DNA of 64,000 nucleotides from Lotus japonicus (GCF_012489685.1 NC_080043.1:36657127-36721126); one strand, 5' to 3'. Positions 47,523 to 60,446 are shown, numbered from the stretch's first letter. The notes: generated by a model from the sequence alone, not told the origin. Numbers and translations are program-made.

Positions 47523-49029
47523 GTTGTTGGAAGTAAAGATGCAGAAATGTTGAAAAAGATCAAGGTTTCAAAATTTAGTAACATTTTCTTACGATTGTTT
47601 ACAAATAAATAGCAATTGTGCTAAACTTTCACTTTTATGTCTTTACCCACGTAGACAATTTGTTTTTTTTTTGGTAAATTGATATGACCTCAGTTGTCAC
47701 TTTCAAACATTTTGACTTTTTTTTATCGTATATTGACCATGTTACTAAATATTCAATAAATCGTTTTATGTTTGCAAATCTCCGTGCATAAGTCAATTTA
47801 AATGTGATTTCGACCCTTAAACACATTACTTTGCAAAAAAAACAACACCTACAACACAAATGTGCAAAAAACAAAAAAAAAACCACATACCTATATAGAA
47901 TAAATAAAAAAAGATATTAATTGTTCAACAAAAATTTTAAAAAAATCCAAAATAAATTTCTCGTTCAAGGCATGGGTTAAAAACTAGTTAGAAGAGAAAA
48001 AGAATATTTCTGCGCTTGATCCTGCTTAATATGGAGATGCTATATCCTTTTCAGCATGTACAACGTGTGTTAACAATTTAACATGAACACACAAAACCCC
48101 TATTTTAAGAAACTTGGGACAAGGAAGAGATATTTTCATCCCGAGTAGTGAGTTCATGTGGGTGCAAATTGGAGAGCCATCATTGTCATCACATGGACAC
48201 AAGAATTTAAGAATGTCTGGAAACAGCAGGGACGTACATTCGATGAAAGCTCTAGAATCCACACTTACGTACCTACATTAATTTGTTAATGTTCCTCGAT
48301 CGTCTTTCCCTCCTTGTTGGATCTGATGAAGATTAGGACCATTATGATGTGTCTCTATGTGTACCATTGCTTACTAAAATTGTGGCGTGGCATCGTTTTA
48401 AAGACAAACTAAGTTTCAGGTTTCATTATTCAACAATGTGTGTGTGTGAATATAATTCATTTTCATTGTACATGTGCTGATAGGATAGTTTCAGCCATAA
48501 GCGGAGGCTAATATGACAAAAGCCGACGCAAAACTCATGTTAACGTTGGAGTTGTGATGAACACTAACTTGTTAGACACAAAAAAAAAAACAAAAAAAAA
48601 TTAGCAAATGGGTACCCGTTTAATACCCATATCTTATTTTTCTTTTGATTTTTTTCTGGTGTGAAAAATTTACTAAATGGTAAATTTGGTGTTTGATTTG
48701 GTTAATTTGTGCTTTTGCCGCAATAAGGCTGTGCTGTACTCTCAATTGGTAGTTTGGGTCAGATTTTGCAATGGAAATGCTGTTTTGGGACAGATTTAAT
48801 GGGGTGGTTAGGGGACAACTGTACTTTGGTTATCAATAGATCCTTTCTGCATTCTAGTTGAAGGAGGTCCTACATTTTTGGTTCTATGCCGTTGGTCATT
48901 CATTTATAAATGCTATTGTAGCAAAATTTGTTGAGTGCTTGCTTTGAAAGTTGAAACTCATGGTTGTAGATGGGGTATGGCTTTTTACTTCAGAGTTGCC
49001 CTTGCACTTAGGGAAGTAATTTATTGACA
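47523..49029. other. No gene seen
   Basis: AT-rich flank of the RPA-like pseudogene. A 78-codon minus-strand ORF at 48026-48262 has no recognisable motif. 48560-49020 is unremarkable intergenic sequence. Confidence 0.4.
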
Positions 49030-49402
49030 CTTTGTTTGATAGAAAAAAAAGATGGAGAAAAGAGTAGAGAAGAAAGAAGTTGAGTAGAGAGAAATGAATG
49101 AGAAATAGAGTGAATTTATATGTTGTTTGATATGGTAGAGATAAAGGAAGGAGATGAGAAATAATGATGTGGAAGAGAAAGAAAATGTTGACTTTTAATT
49201 AAAAATAATAATTTTAAATGCAAAAGAAAAAAAATCATGTGTGAGAATGCAGATAATGGTGGTTTTAATCGCCACTAACAGCAAGAATACAAAAAAAAAA
49301 AAAAGTTGCCTCATTTCGTCGCGTTTTGCAAAGAAGTTAAAAAGTGAGATAATCTCACCCTCCATCTCTCTCTTATCTACCGTACCCATCAACCAAACAA
49401 AG
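49030..49402. mobile_element. Inverted-repeat MITE (ctttgtttg ends)
   Basis: The left end (ctttgtttgatagaa, followed by agagtagagaag-type words) is complementary to the right end (atctctctcttatctacc to ccaaacaaag). The interior is AT-rich with long A-runs. I could not confirm a target duplication. Confidence 0.55.
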
Positions 49403-49601
49403 ATACTTTATCAATCTCTCTTATATATTTCTCTTGCATATATATATATATATATCTTGCATCTCACCTCACACAAACATAGTGTGAAAGCTGAACTTAA
49501 TCACTACATCAGCACTGGAAAAAAAAAACTCAATCACTGCATAATCCTATGTGTGAAGTTAAAATGGAAAAAAGAAAATTCGGCACAAGATTGTGTAGAG
49601 A

Positions 49602-50044
49602 TTAGGGTGTGTTTGGTGGAGGGTGAGTTGTGGAGAGAGATGGGAAAGAGAGAGATAGGGGAGAAGGGGAGTTCCCTCCCTTGTTTGGGTTATCAAAATC
49701 AAAGAAGAGAGAGCAAGAACCCACGGGACCCATATGCTTTATTCAATCTTCGCAAATTGCAAAGAAATCGACAGACGTACGACACTTTTTCTTTTTCTTT
49801 TTCCTTGTTAAGTTGTTTGTGGCGGTTCCACACCTCTACTAAATGACTTCATAACCGCCACAATCATGCACTATATATAAAAATGTCTTGTCAACTTTTA
49901 AAAGTAATTTTTTCTCTCTGTTCTACCTCATTATACCAAACAACTTCTAAATCCATTGTATTGCTCACAAATTTTTCTTTTCTCAACTTCTCTCTTCTCT
50001 ACTCTCTCTTCTCTATCTCTCACTTCTCTACCAAACGAAGCTTT
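49602..50044. mobile_element. Second element of the same inverted-repeat style
   Basis: The left gtgtttggtggagggtgag and right ctctaccaaacgaagcttta ends are inverted relatives, both like the element at 49030-49402, with GAGA-rich arms. The borders are approximate. ORFs crossing it are purine-rich shadows. Confidence 0.4.
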
Positions 50045-50113
50045 AGTCTTATTGTTAAGTATCTGAAAATTTAAACAATAGCCATTTTATCATTGAAAAT
50101 GTTATACGACACA

Positions 50114-50411
50114 CAGGGCCGGTCCCGATATTTTGGAGGCCCTGGGTTAATAATAAAAATGGACCCCTAAATTTTTTTTTGGAGAAAGTTTAATAGGTAC
50201 ACTAAACCAAAAAAAGGCCTTTTACAGCGCTTTGGACCTCTAGCCGCTGTAAAATAGTATACAGCGGTACAAAGCGCTGTAAAAGATGGACTATTTAAAG
50301 CGCTCTTTTAAAGAAAAACGCTGTAAAAAGTATTCGAATTTTTTTTTGAGGCCCCTTCTTTTTGGAGGCCCTGGGCTGTGGGCCTGCTTGCACGGGCCCA
50401 GGCCGGCCCTG
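50114..50411. mobile_element. hAT-type MITE with perfect 8-bp target duplication
   Basis: Ends are cagggccgg and ccggccctg, and the 8-bp duplication acgacaca lies at 50106-50113 and 50412-50419. An 8-bp duplication with CAGGG ends is the hAT signature. The interior (50185-50330) contains short inverted agcgctttg/caaagcgctgt words that look like subterminal repeats of a CACTA element, possibly a nested fragment. Confidence 0.9.
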
Positions 50412-50419
50412 ACGACACA

Positions 50420-51632
50420 CCATCAAGGAGCACGATGATTAAAACTAACAAATTAGAATTGATGGAAACAAAAGGGGGCGATTATCATATTTAATAATTT
50501 GGGTTACACTTGTTTCAGTTTATAAGTTGTTGCCTCCAATAGTGTTGTTTTATAATTTATTCGAGGGGGGCATAACACATATAAACTTAATGATTTTTTT
50601 AATAATGAACGGGTACCGGCCCCGTCCTATTTATTATAAACGGATAGTTAAAATACTCATTTCATCTACTTGTAGGAACCCGGACTCGCGGGTCCAATTA
50701 CCTGTGGGGGTCCGGGTATTTTTGTCACCCCTAGCCTAAATATAGTGTCAGCCTTGCCATCGGCAAAAGTGACGGAAAACGTAAAACAAAACTCAATTAT
50801 AGTATCGATCGGACTGATGAACACCACTTAGCATTAGTTTACTGACAATTAGTGTCGATTCCGACAGACGCTAAAATTACGAATAAACTTAGCTAACATC
50901 CACCCGCCGACAAATAGCGGTGTATGGGGCTGACGCTACGTTCACCGGTCAACTTAGCTTTGGTTATGATTAATGCTAATGTAAACTGGGTCAAACCCAT
51001 TTCACGGGTTTGAGTGTTATTGTTGGCCTAGTTGAAACTAATCTTCATTGATTTCTCCATCCTATTTCCTTATAAGCCTCTTCTCTCCCTTCACTTTCTC
51101 TCCCTTTGTCATTCTCTGCCACCCTCATGATCACCCTCCCCCTTCTCCCTCCACCAACGCCAACCAATCTGCCTCCTCTCCCCCTCCTCTACCACCCAAT
51201 CCGCCCTCAGATCTCTCCTTTTCCGCCACCCTCGGCCACAGAATTCACCTTCGTTCTCCCTGTTTCATAATTTTTTAGGTAATAGTAGCTTAGATCTTGT
51301 GAAAGACACTGGGAAAGAGAAATTGTTGCTAGAGGAGTAGCAACAAACAACGTGGATCGAATAAGACAATGTAGTAATATGCAATTAGACAGTCTGCAAA
51401 AGGTTATAGTTTATAAAGTATTGATGGATTCATGTATGTCATAGGTGATTATTTGCTTAGATAAAAAAATATAGATAGATATAATAGATAGATTAGTGAA
51501 TGATGATGTGTCACAATTAGACTCTCTTTTGTGTTAGTTCAAAAAAAACTCTCTTTTTTATAAATAGTTAATTTTTTTACTCACATGTTGACTCAGTCCG
51601 TGAGGAGCGAACATTTCCTCTTAGAACATTAT
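50420..51632. other. No firm gene
   Basis: 50600-51000 contains GC-richer repeat-like sequence (gaacgggtaccgg, cccggactcgcgggtcc). 51050-51275 holds a Pro/Ser-rich 76-codon ORF that is low complexity and probably not a gene. I see no RNA gene. Confidence 0.35.
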
Positions 51633-51890
51633 GGGCCTGTTTGTTTGCAGTTTTCAGTTTTTAAAAACTGAAAGCCTGTTTGTTTCAACCTGTTTTCAAA
51701 AACAGTTTTTGAAAACAGTTCTCATTTTTAGTTTTTAAAACTAAAAAACCAAAACAGCTAAAAGATGTTTTCAGTTTTTAGTTTTCAGATATCAGTTTTC
51801 TAAATGTTGGAAAACATGTCATTCAAACTGTTTTCTTCTTCTGAAAACTGATTTAAAAACTGAAAACTAGAACTGCAATCAAACAGGCCC
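51633..51890. mobile_element. PIF/Harbinger-like MITE with TAT duplication
   Basis: Near-perfect terminal repeats gggcctgtttgtttgcag and ctgcaatcaaacaggccc are flanked by tat at 51630-51632 and 51891-51893. The 258-bp interior is made of gttttcag and ctgaaaac words in both orientations, so most of it can fold into a hairpin. It is related in style to the element at 22477-22738. Confidence 0.85.
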
Positions 51891-52008
51891 TATGTTTTCG
51901 ATTCTCACTACTGAAACTGAAATGAGAGCTGTGAAGACGACTAATATGTAAGTACCTTGTAAGCGATATGTGGCCCTGAAGGCATGCTCATACCTGTGAC
52001 AGTTACTA

Positions 52009-52875
52009 CAAGTGTTTTAAAACTCGACTCGAACCGGCCGGTCCGACCGGTTCGATCGAGACTCGGACACCTGACTGGTTCGAGTTGCATACTGGATCGG
52101 TTGTGCATTTAACCCAGTAAGATTCGGTTTGACTCGGCGAGTTTATGTAAAAATCGGTGACTCGGTCGGTTTTTGGTTGAACCGACGAGTCACAAAAAAC
52201 TATGTTGTCTCTGCCTCTTAGAAGTTGGTATCCGCTTGCATCACCACCATGTCTTTTCCGGCGACAATTTTCTGGTCACCGACATCATCGCAGCATTTGT
52301 GGGGCGTTTAATCTAAATGAAGAGAAGGAACAATAACTTGTAGTTGCAGAAGGCAAGGCATCGACACATACAATAGAAAAATCATAGCTTGTGAGAGATG
52401 TGTAGTGCGGCTCTAATAGTCTGATGTTGGTGGTGAGTGGTAATGCTAATATCTAAAGAGAGAAATTAGGGTTTCTTGATTAAATGGGCCATGAGCCCAA
52501 CACGTTTAAATGGATAACATTTTTACTGTCAAAATCACATGCTTGTTACCTCTTTATTATAAATAACCACAGTCCAATTAGAACAAATTATAGCAATTCA
52601 AAACGATTTTCAATGGAGAACTTTAATAGCATCCACAATTTCATTTTTCTGATTATGTAAATCCTGTGTTATTAGATTTAATTGTAGTGTAAGTGAGGGG
52701 AATGCATATATTCATGTAAATATTTCTCTTAATAATATCATGTCAATTTTTTTATTAAATATTTAACTATACACCGAGTCAAGCAATCCACTCAGTGACC
52801 CACTGGTCCGACCAGTGACTCATTGACTCAGTACCTCGACCGAGTCAATGACCGAGCCGAGTTTTAAAACACTGG
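52009..52875. mobile_element. TIR element with GACTCGG/CCGAGTC subterminal repeats
   Basis: The terminal repeats agtgttttaaaactcg and cgagttttaaaacact are followed inward by ggtccgaccgg and gactcgg-type words in both orientations. A gttacta duplication lies at 52002-52008 and near 52875-52881. The interior (52250-52700) is non-coding. The family is probably MULE-like, but the duplication length is not clean. Confidence 0.65.
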
Positions 52876-52899
52876 TTACTAGAGTCTAAACTCACCCAA

Positions 52900-53313
52900 A
52901 CTTTTACACATAACATTGGGCCTAGACAAAAGTATTTAATACAAGTTTAAGCCCAATACTTTCGAACAAAAAAAAATTGCTTCTCATTTTCACGCTACCT
53001 CACTCGTCTTCTCCATAATTCCGTGTTCATCAAAAACCGATCTGTGTGAAGCGTTCGGCTACTGATCAAATCTCAAGATCAAGTAAACCAGGTACCAATC
53101 CCTTCTTCACCTTCTCAAAACCCTAATTTTCATTCTCCTTCAATTTCGTTCTTCCCTTTGAAAATTTGAGGTTTTCAGAATCAGATAACTATCGTATGGC
53201 ACATTGATTTTGCTGAATCGATGATGCTCGAGGTAATTTCTTTGTATTATTATTAATTTTGGGTTCTGTGATTGGAAAAGCAGAGAGTTTGCGGTTGTTT
53301 GAAAGTGAAATCA
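52900..53313 (+). other. Probable spliced 5' leader of the small downstream gene
   Basis: Possible leader exons end at about 53091 (accag/gtacca) and 53232 (ctcgag/gtaatt), with acceptors near 53177 (ttttcag/aatc) and 53282 (aagcag/agag). The layout suggests two leader introns before the ATG at 53314. It is inferred from splice-like words only. Confidence 0.4.
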
Positions 53314-53469
53314 ATGGCGTTCATGAAGGGGAAACCATTGGTTACCAAAGTGGCAGCGTTGGCGAGGTATGGGTTGCTTCCAGGGGCCATGGTGGCTGCT
53401 CTCGTGTACTCTCCACCTAATTCCTCATCTTTATCCACCAACCGCGCTTCCGCCGCCACCACCAACTAG
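53314..53469 (+). CDS. Small hydrophobic protein, 51 aa, unknown function
   Basis: The ORF starts at the ATG in tcaATGGCG, just after a likely splice acceptor. The protein reads MAFMKGKPLVTKVAALARYG, then a hydrophobic stretch (LLPGAMVAALVYSPP) and a Ser/Ala/Thr-rich tail. A basic amphipathic N terminus with one short membrane-like segment would suit a small mitochondrial or membrane-anchored protein. I do not recognise the family. A possible 3' exon at 56572-56655 (after taatggaacag) would place an intron of about 3 kb in the 3' untranslated region. It is the only reasonable gene in a 3.5 kb stretch, but the start and boundaries need transcript support. Confidence 0.5.
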   Translation: MAFMKGKPLVTKVAALARYGLLPGAMVAALVYSPPNSSSLSTNRASAATTN

Positions 53470-56400
53470 TTAAGTGATTCTTTTGATTTGCATTTTGTGG
53501 TTTTATGCATGCTAGAATTGATTTTCTATGTGCTCTTAATTCACATTTCACGCACACACTGCATTGAGTACTTCGTGTTATTGTGCTGTGTTTCAAATTA
53601 CATGTTGTGTTGGGTTTTTTTTTCTTGTTAAGTTTATTTAGTTATTTTTTTCTGTTTGGAGGGATGGGGGGGTTCAAACCAGAGAACAAGTCATTATTGG
53701 GAAGTTTTATTTTATGAGGGACATGGTTAACGTGACAAATTGGATTTGTTGTGTAAATTTTATGACCGCGCATTGGTAGTTTGGATAGGTAGGTTTATCT
53801 CCTTGATCAGCTGACCATTAATTTGTCAAGTTCTTTGTGAATTTATTTAGGATTTCATTAATAATGCTGCTGCTTTGTTTGTATTCTTCTTAAAGTTAGG
53901 TTTCCGGTCTTGTAGTAGCCTTCTTTAACAGTGTAGCGTAACACTAATAAGTTATGTTATGATGCATGTGAAATTACCATATTCAAATGCATAAATTTGC
54001 TTGCAAGTTGTATTTAGGGAATAATTCTGTCATTTCTGTGGTTTCTACAACTTTATGTGTTAAAATTAAAAATCAATTGTTTCTTTCTCTTATGTCTACT
54101 TTATTGTCTCTTCTCAATCGGCTTTTATGAATTGGAGCACATGCTTGTATGTTGGAAGGTTGCCAATGTTTAATCACGTTGTGTATGTTATGATAATAAA
54201 ATGTGGGAGTAAGCATTGGGAATTCTTGACTGAAGGGAGAAAATTAAAGCGTTTTGAAACAGATCAACTAATAGGTCATTAAACATGAATGAATCTGTTG
54301 TGCAAGGGCTAAACAGGGATGTATTGGGTGGACTTTTACCAAACAAAATGTTTTGTTTTATAATTTTTCAAAGAATGTAAGAATCACAGGTTGTTGTGAT
54401 ATCTCTGATAGTGATGCTAGATCAATACTAAAACTAGAGCTAAACCTTGTATTAGTAGGCAGGTTAGCTGCAACTGCAAGAGTCAAATGATAACATCGAG
54501 CACACTTAAAATTCAGATATTTTCTGCAGAGTAAGTTACTTTCAAATGGTCTTTTCTAATTCTTTCTTTGGTCTCCTCCCTTTTGAATCATAGTGCCTAC
54601 CATTTAATATACTTCTCTCATTTGAGCTTTCACTGGTCTTCTCACCTGACTAAACTATCACCATAGATGAGTATCCATAATCTCCTCCCCACTAAGTGCT
54701 ATTCCATCTTTCTGTCACACACATTGGTCCTTGATCTTATATTTTCTTGTATGTCCTTGTTCATATGGCCATTCTAATCTATGTTTGAAAGTCTGGAGTA
54801 TTGGATGACGTGAACCTGGGAGAAAACGTCCAAAGATCTTTTCAAAACAAAGTTAAGAAACTTATATCCGTTGATTATAAAGAACGAAGAGCCAAGTATA
54901 GGTATGACCCGTTGTTTAAGCAAAGCTAGAACCTGGGTATTAGGAATGGATGAAATCCCTACTTGTTGCTAAAAAGAATCTTAGTATATGGATGGGTAAT
55001 TGATGCCGCAACCTAAACAGGAAGAGCTGGTTGATAAATTAGAATGAACACTACTGAAGGAAAGCGAATAACTCATAGTTTTGAAATAACCAAAGAGAAT
55101 ATGAATCTCATGAAGTGCTTTTATCGAATTCCGACCTCTGACTTGCTTTAGGAATAGCCTCGACCTTTTTTTTTCTAGTGATTTAAATTCAATATCATAA
55201 TATTAAGTACATAAGGAGCTGTAAGAAAATAAGACTAAGTATTAATTAACTTTACAAATCCTCAACAATTTAAGAAATAAAATATAAATTACTAATAAAA
55301 TTTGTAAAAATATTAATCAGATCTGTTAATAATAACTCCTAATTACATCTAGATTGAAGTCATGCTTAACTAACTTTTAATTTTGTATGCGAGACTTATA
55401 TTTCAGCAACTTGACATTCCCTAATTAGTCGCCAACTTCAATCATAGTCAGCCAGCCTTAAAACTTGCATGTCTTGACTCTTGTCTTCTTTGGACCTTCA
55501 CAAATTTGCCTCTTGTTGAATGCCTTGAAATAGCCCATACTTGAACCTTTTAGCCGTCGTTGTAACTGGTCCAATTGGCTCCTTGATGGGATCAATATGC
55601 ATGCTATGTGTGCTAATCTTGGCCTTATCATTGGATAGCTTTAAGAATGGTGGTTAATTAAATGAGTATTGACATGCAGGCTAGTAGCTGCTTGAATTTC
55701 TACAATTGTTCTTTTTCAATCAAGATTTGTATGGTTATTTTATTTGTATGGTTATTTTAGACTTGGTTTAGACGTTTCAGCAGAACTCCTAATGGTCAAT
55801 GTGGGGTACCATAGTTTTATAGCTATGGAGTGAGTCGTGACTTATGACAACCTGGCTTAACCGACTAAAATAAACCATCCTGCTATGACCTCAGGTTGAT
55901 GTGACTCGACTCACATGACTTGCAGGTTAACTGCGTCAACATTTTTATTTCAGAAAAATAGGGATAAAGTGGACAAAACCCCTGCCCTTTCTCTGCCTTT
56001 CTAATCTGCTTTGCTCTGATAAATCCTTTCCTTCTTCCTTCAGTTTCTTTGTTCATTAACCATCGACTGTAGGCTGGTCCATCCTTTGACCTCCAACCTC
56101 CAGCAGTCAGTCAACCATCATGTGATTTGACTGGCTTGATCCTTGGTCCATTTGCCGCAGCTGCCTTCCATACTCTGGCACTGCGGGACCTCCAACGCTC
56201 CATGAATTATCACCTCATCACTCAGCATAATGTGTGATTCTTTGTTTCTCAACATGTATTTCTTTGCTAGCTTGCATGCTTTTGCTTTGGTAGTATAGTG
56301 ACTCTTGAAGACACCATTGTAATATCAGCTGTCAAAATTAAGTCCCCTGTCTTTCTTAGTTGCATATCTTTTCATATATGTGCTTGCCCATTATCGGAAA

Positions 56401-57426
56401 CAATTGCCTTTAAGTTTCACTTAGTGACTTGGAGAGCATCCCATCAATATGTGCTTGGTAAAATATTTTAATATTAAAGTGAATTTGGGCATTCCTACTC
56501 TCTTGTAACTTGAGAGCTTGAAATAACTTTGTCCTAACAGGCTAACAGTTTAATTTTTCTAATGGAACAGGGGCTATGGTTTGCTCGTCGATGCAAGTCA
56601 GCAATATGTGGCTCATGTGACTCCTTTGATGAAGTATGTTCTGTAATAAAGTGAGTGACTAGATTTCTTTAGAAATTTTTAGATTGGGATTGTTGTGGGA
56701 AGAATATCGCCAATCTGGATTCTGTGCAGTTAAATATTTTCAAGAGCATCGCTGAAATTACTACCGATTCACTTAGCCCCATGTATTATCAATTGTGGGA
56801 GGCCATTTTGAATAATGTGTGGCGTTTGATCCCTTCCTTTTCCTATTTGAGATGTCTCCCACAGTCGACCTAAAGGTAAAGCACAAAATGTAGGCATTTT
56901 CTGAAATATCTCAATTTTATTCAAGTGATTTACTTATGGGGGGCAGCTCTACTATGAGAATGAATATTTTTCCCTGAACTGCTTGCTTGAAAAATAAACC
57001 TCGTCTCCTCATTATCATTTATTTAAAACATTTCAACCAAACACCTTTTCATATATTTTGCTTGATTTGCTTTTTTATAATTTAAACAAATTGGTTTTTG
57101 CCTTTGGAAACTATGGTACCAAAACGTGCCTATATGTATAAGAAAACTATTTCAAAGAAAAATTATTGAGAGACAGAGAAGAGTGCCAAATGAAATTGAA
57201 CATGCTATACAATTCTTTAAATGAAACAATCCAGAGTTTGTGAAGAAACCATAGAAATGAAAAACGGTGAAGTACAACGATATCCACATTCCCTTCCTAA
57301 CACCCTAATTTCCGTCCTTGCATATTCTAGATGAAGCCATGAATGTGTAACAAACAAATATATGGTGTTTATTCTATGCAAATATATATTACAAAAAAAT
57401 CCCTTGTAGTGAAAATTATAGTCTTC
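53470..57426. other. No coding sequence seen: likely long 3' intron and intergenic
   Basis: Mostly AT-rich DNA without ORFs of interest. A splice-acceptor-like tctaatggaacag/gggc at about 56572 may start a 3' untranslated exon of the small gene at 53314. No TE with clear ends was found. Confidence 0.4.
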
Positions 57427-59159
57427 TCAACTATTGAAACCGTTGCACACAGAAAGCACAATAATGAGAATCAAGGCAATTATGATAGCAAGAATTATTA
57501 GCTTGATCTTCATGTTCTGATACCACATTTTTCTCCTTAACTGGGTTCCTTGTTGCCTGAAATCCTGTGCCTGCAAAGCCATACCAATTGTGAGTTGGCA
57601 TTACAATTACAGCACTTAAACATTTTTTCAAGACCAAATATTCTACTGAGAGAAAACCAAGTTTTAATTATGATAATACGTGATAACAAATCAGCTCAAT
57701 GCCCAAAGTTAGTTAAAATGAAAAATGTTGAAAAATACTTCTTCTACTCAGAAGTTAAATTTTGAAAATGTGCATTAAATTCTATACAAATCGTGAAATC
57801 AAACATGCTAATGGCCACATAGAACCGAAGAATCCAAATTTTGAGTAAGTTGTGGGGAGAAATTCCTGATTAGAACTACTGTGGTTTTCACAGCATATGG
57901 CATAATCAACCGAAGATATAAATGCAAAATCTTCTCATTTATTATTTCCTCCTTTAATTTTCCAAAAAAAAAAAATACTGCTTGTTTTGCTGCTTGTGTC
58001 AAAAGTGAAAATGATAAAAGCATATCCAACCTGAGAGCGAAGGTTCTCAGTTTTCTCCTCCAAAACATCAATTTTCACTCCCCGATCAAGAACCTGCAAA
58101 TGAAACATCACAAATTTACTGTTACCTCTGAGGCTCTGACAAGAGTGAGAGAGTAACATTTTTGAGAAATAAAGTAATGCTATAATATACCTTTTCAATA
58201 TTTTCCATCATAACTTCTTTGACTTCAGAAACTTGAGCTTTCACTTTAGCAAGTTTGTTAACCTCCTCTGGATGCTCCACACAGTACTGCATTTGCTCCT
58301 TCAGCTTTGGCCTAAAGCATATATATAAAAAATGAAAATTTGATGCTACTTCAATCTATGATAAAAATAGTAGAGAGTAACATATGTTGTTTTATGTAGC
58401 AAGGTTTATAGATAAGTACCCAAATTCTTTGTTAAGACTTTTTGCAGCTGCTGTTGAAGCTCTTCCTCCTGCATATTTTTTAGTAAAATCCTCCTTGATA
58501 CGTTCAAGAAAGGCCATTGGAATCTGTTGACCAAAGGACTCCACTGCCACCACGCAGTAAGCTACAAATTAATAGAACAAGTCAGCCCAACTAATCATGG
58601 AACAAGTTCAACAGGAAAAGGAAAGCATTATGTAAGAATTAAAATCATAACTTTTTTAGTGCATATTTCATGTTTGAATTGGGTACTTATTGCTTTTTGG
58701 GTTTGATTTAGGGTAGACATCATTATTTGGCTCTATTTCTTTAAGGGTATGCTTGGTTTGGCGTTGGTTAAAACACAAACGGTATAACAGAGATACTAGA
58801 ATTTGACATGTTAAGTTCAACGTCCATTGGAGAATTAGTCATATTTTGCCACGTTGAGCTCAACGAAAATCATAACTAACTCATTAATATAAAGTTCTGG
58901 CGATTGCGAACGAAAAGAAAAGGTGTGAAGAAACTAAGAGGAGAGGTGAAGAAGAGAAGAGATTAATACTGAATCCATTGTCAACGAGGTAACTGAAGGT
59001 GTGTCCATCACAGTTATAAGTGAACTTCTTGTTGGAGGCAGGGAGCTTTTGGAGGCACTGCAAAGCTATGCTGGTGAAGTTCCCGTTGAAGTCTGTGTAC
59101 TCCGCCAGGATCAACGTCCCGCGCGCCACGAAGCTGTAGATCAAAGATTGCTGCCCCAT
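57427..59159 (-). CDS. R-SNARE of the VAMP72 group, 5 exons
   Basis: This is a vesicle-associated membrane protein that pairs with plasma-membrane or vacuolar Q-SNAREs to drive vesicle fusion in secretion. Exons, in gene order: 58970-59159, 58420-58561, 58191-58311, 58031-58093 and 57427-57570. They total 660 bp (219 aa), all in frame with GT-AG introns. The N-terminal longin domain begins [20 protein letters not shown] and continues through [20 protein letters not shown]. The SNARE motif includes [19 protein letters not shown] and [20 protein letters not shown], with the zero-layer Arg in [20 protein letters not shown] leads into a C-terminal membrane anchor ([14 protein letters not shown]). 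It resembles Arabidopsis VAMP721/VAMP722; I cannot choose the orthologue. Confidence 0.96.
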
Positions 59160-59697
59160 CAATCAACAGATTCAGGCAAGGAGAGAATATAATTATTATT
59201 ATGAAGTAAGGGTGAGTTGGTTTGATTTGTTGCAGAGACAAGGAAATTAAGGCAGTTAAGGGTGAGTTGGTTTAATTTGTTGCAGCACAGAGAACAGGAA
59301 AGGTAGTTAATTCTGTTGTTGTTATTGCTGAGAAAATGGAGAATGAATGAATGAGAGAAGGACGAAGTTGGTTGCCTGTCAAATTTGGAGGCTTTAAGAA
59401 CGAGTAGAAACAGGAAAGGTCAGCGTTATATACTAATAGGACATAGAAGAACAAGAAAGAGTTGCTTAATTCTAGAAGTGCTTTGTTATTTATTTATCAT
59501 CTGAAGAAATGAAGAATAGGTTTTATGATCATTTTTAATAATGATTGACTCATTATAATATTGTGTCAGCTTAGCGTGTTTTTAATTTTATTTTGGAGAG
59601 AAATTTCCATCATAGAGAGAGAGGCGCGCGGCTTGGAATGGAACACGATAGTTTTAATTAAATTTGAACTATTATAAGGTTTGAATATGTTTGTAGT
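59160..59697. other. Upstream region of the VAMP72 gene
   Basis: It probably contains the VAMP leader and promoter. A direct repeat aagggtgagttggttt occurs near 59207 and 59258. No other gene is supported. Confidence 0.4.
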
Positions 59698-60438
59698 TTG
59701 GCTATGTTATGTTTGACACACATAGCTGATAAGGTAGCTGAAAGCTGAAATAGCTGATAGCTAAAAAACTAGTTGAAAGCTGAAAGCTGATAAGCTAGCT
59801 GAAAGTTGATAGTTAAAAGCTGAAAAACTACGTAATTGGAATAAAAGTGTTTGGTAAAACTAGCTATTGAACAAACTGAAATTGTAAAATGACATATAAA
59901 AGGACATATTTGTATAATTTCTTTTTATATTTAACAAATTCTTTATTTTCACATTAATACTTATATGTTATTAATATTAAAATTATTATTGAATATTTTA
60001 ATTTCACTCAAGTTATTTATCATCTTAAAAACATAATATTAATTTTTACTTATTTAATATTCTATATTTTTATTAAATTAAATAGAATAAAACAAATAAT
60101 TTGTAATTTATAATATAAAATTATTTATTTTATTTCAAAGTAGTAATTATTTGTGTGCGGAAACAATATGCATATATATGAGACAAGTGTAATAACTGAT
60201 AAGTAAATAGGTTTAGTAAAAGATGTAAAACTAAAGGTGAGATTTTAATAAAATAATAAGGATAAATATGAGAATATTATTAATAAGTTATAAGCTACCT
60301 GAGATAGCTTATAGCTTAAAGCTACTACAATAAGTTCCTTCACCAAACACTTTTATAGAGCTTTAAGTTAGTCAAATAAGCTTTAAGCTAGTCAAATAAG
60401 CTATAAGCTAGCTGAAATGACATGTCAAACATAACCAA
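59698..60438. mobile_element. hAT-like TIR element, non-coding
   Basis: Ends ttggctatgttatgtttgac and gtcaaacataaccaa are inverted, flanked by tttgtagt (59690-59697) and attgtagt (60439-60446), an 8-bp duplication with one mismatch. Both arms carry agctgaaagctgata and agctataagctagctgaaa subterminal words. The 741-bp interior is AT-rich without an ORF. Confidence 0.65.
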
Positions 60439-60446
60439 ATTGTAGT

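Noticed and set aside
48026..48262. 78-codon minus-strand ORF, and a GDA...C..C pattern on the plus strand
   Set aside because: I considered a Helitron-type zinc motif, but the spacing is poor, an in-frame stop precedes it, and no Rep or helicase sequence is nearby.
51048..51278. 76-codon Pro/Ser-rich ORF
   Set aside because: It is low complexity, has no leader, splice or domain evidence, and sits in a repeat-rich stretch.
59001..59192. Plus-strand 63-codon ORF
   Set aside because: It is the complement of exon 1 of the VAMP72 gene, whose minus-strand reading is a clear longin domain.
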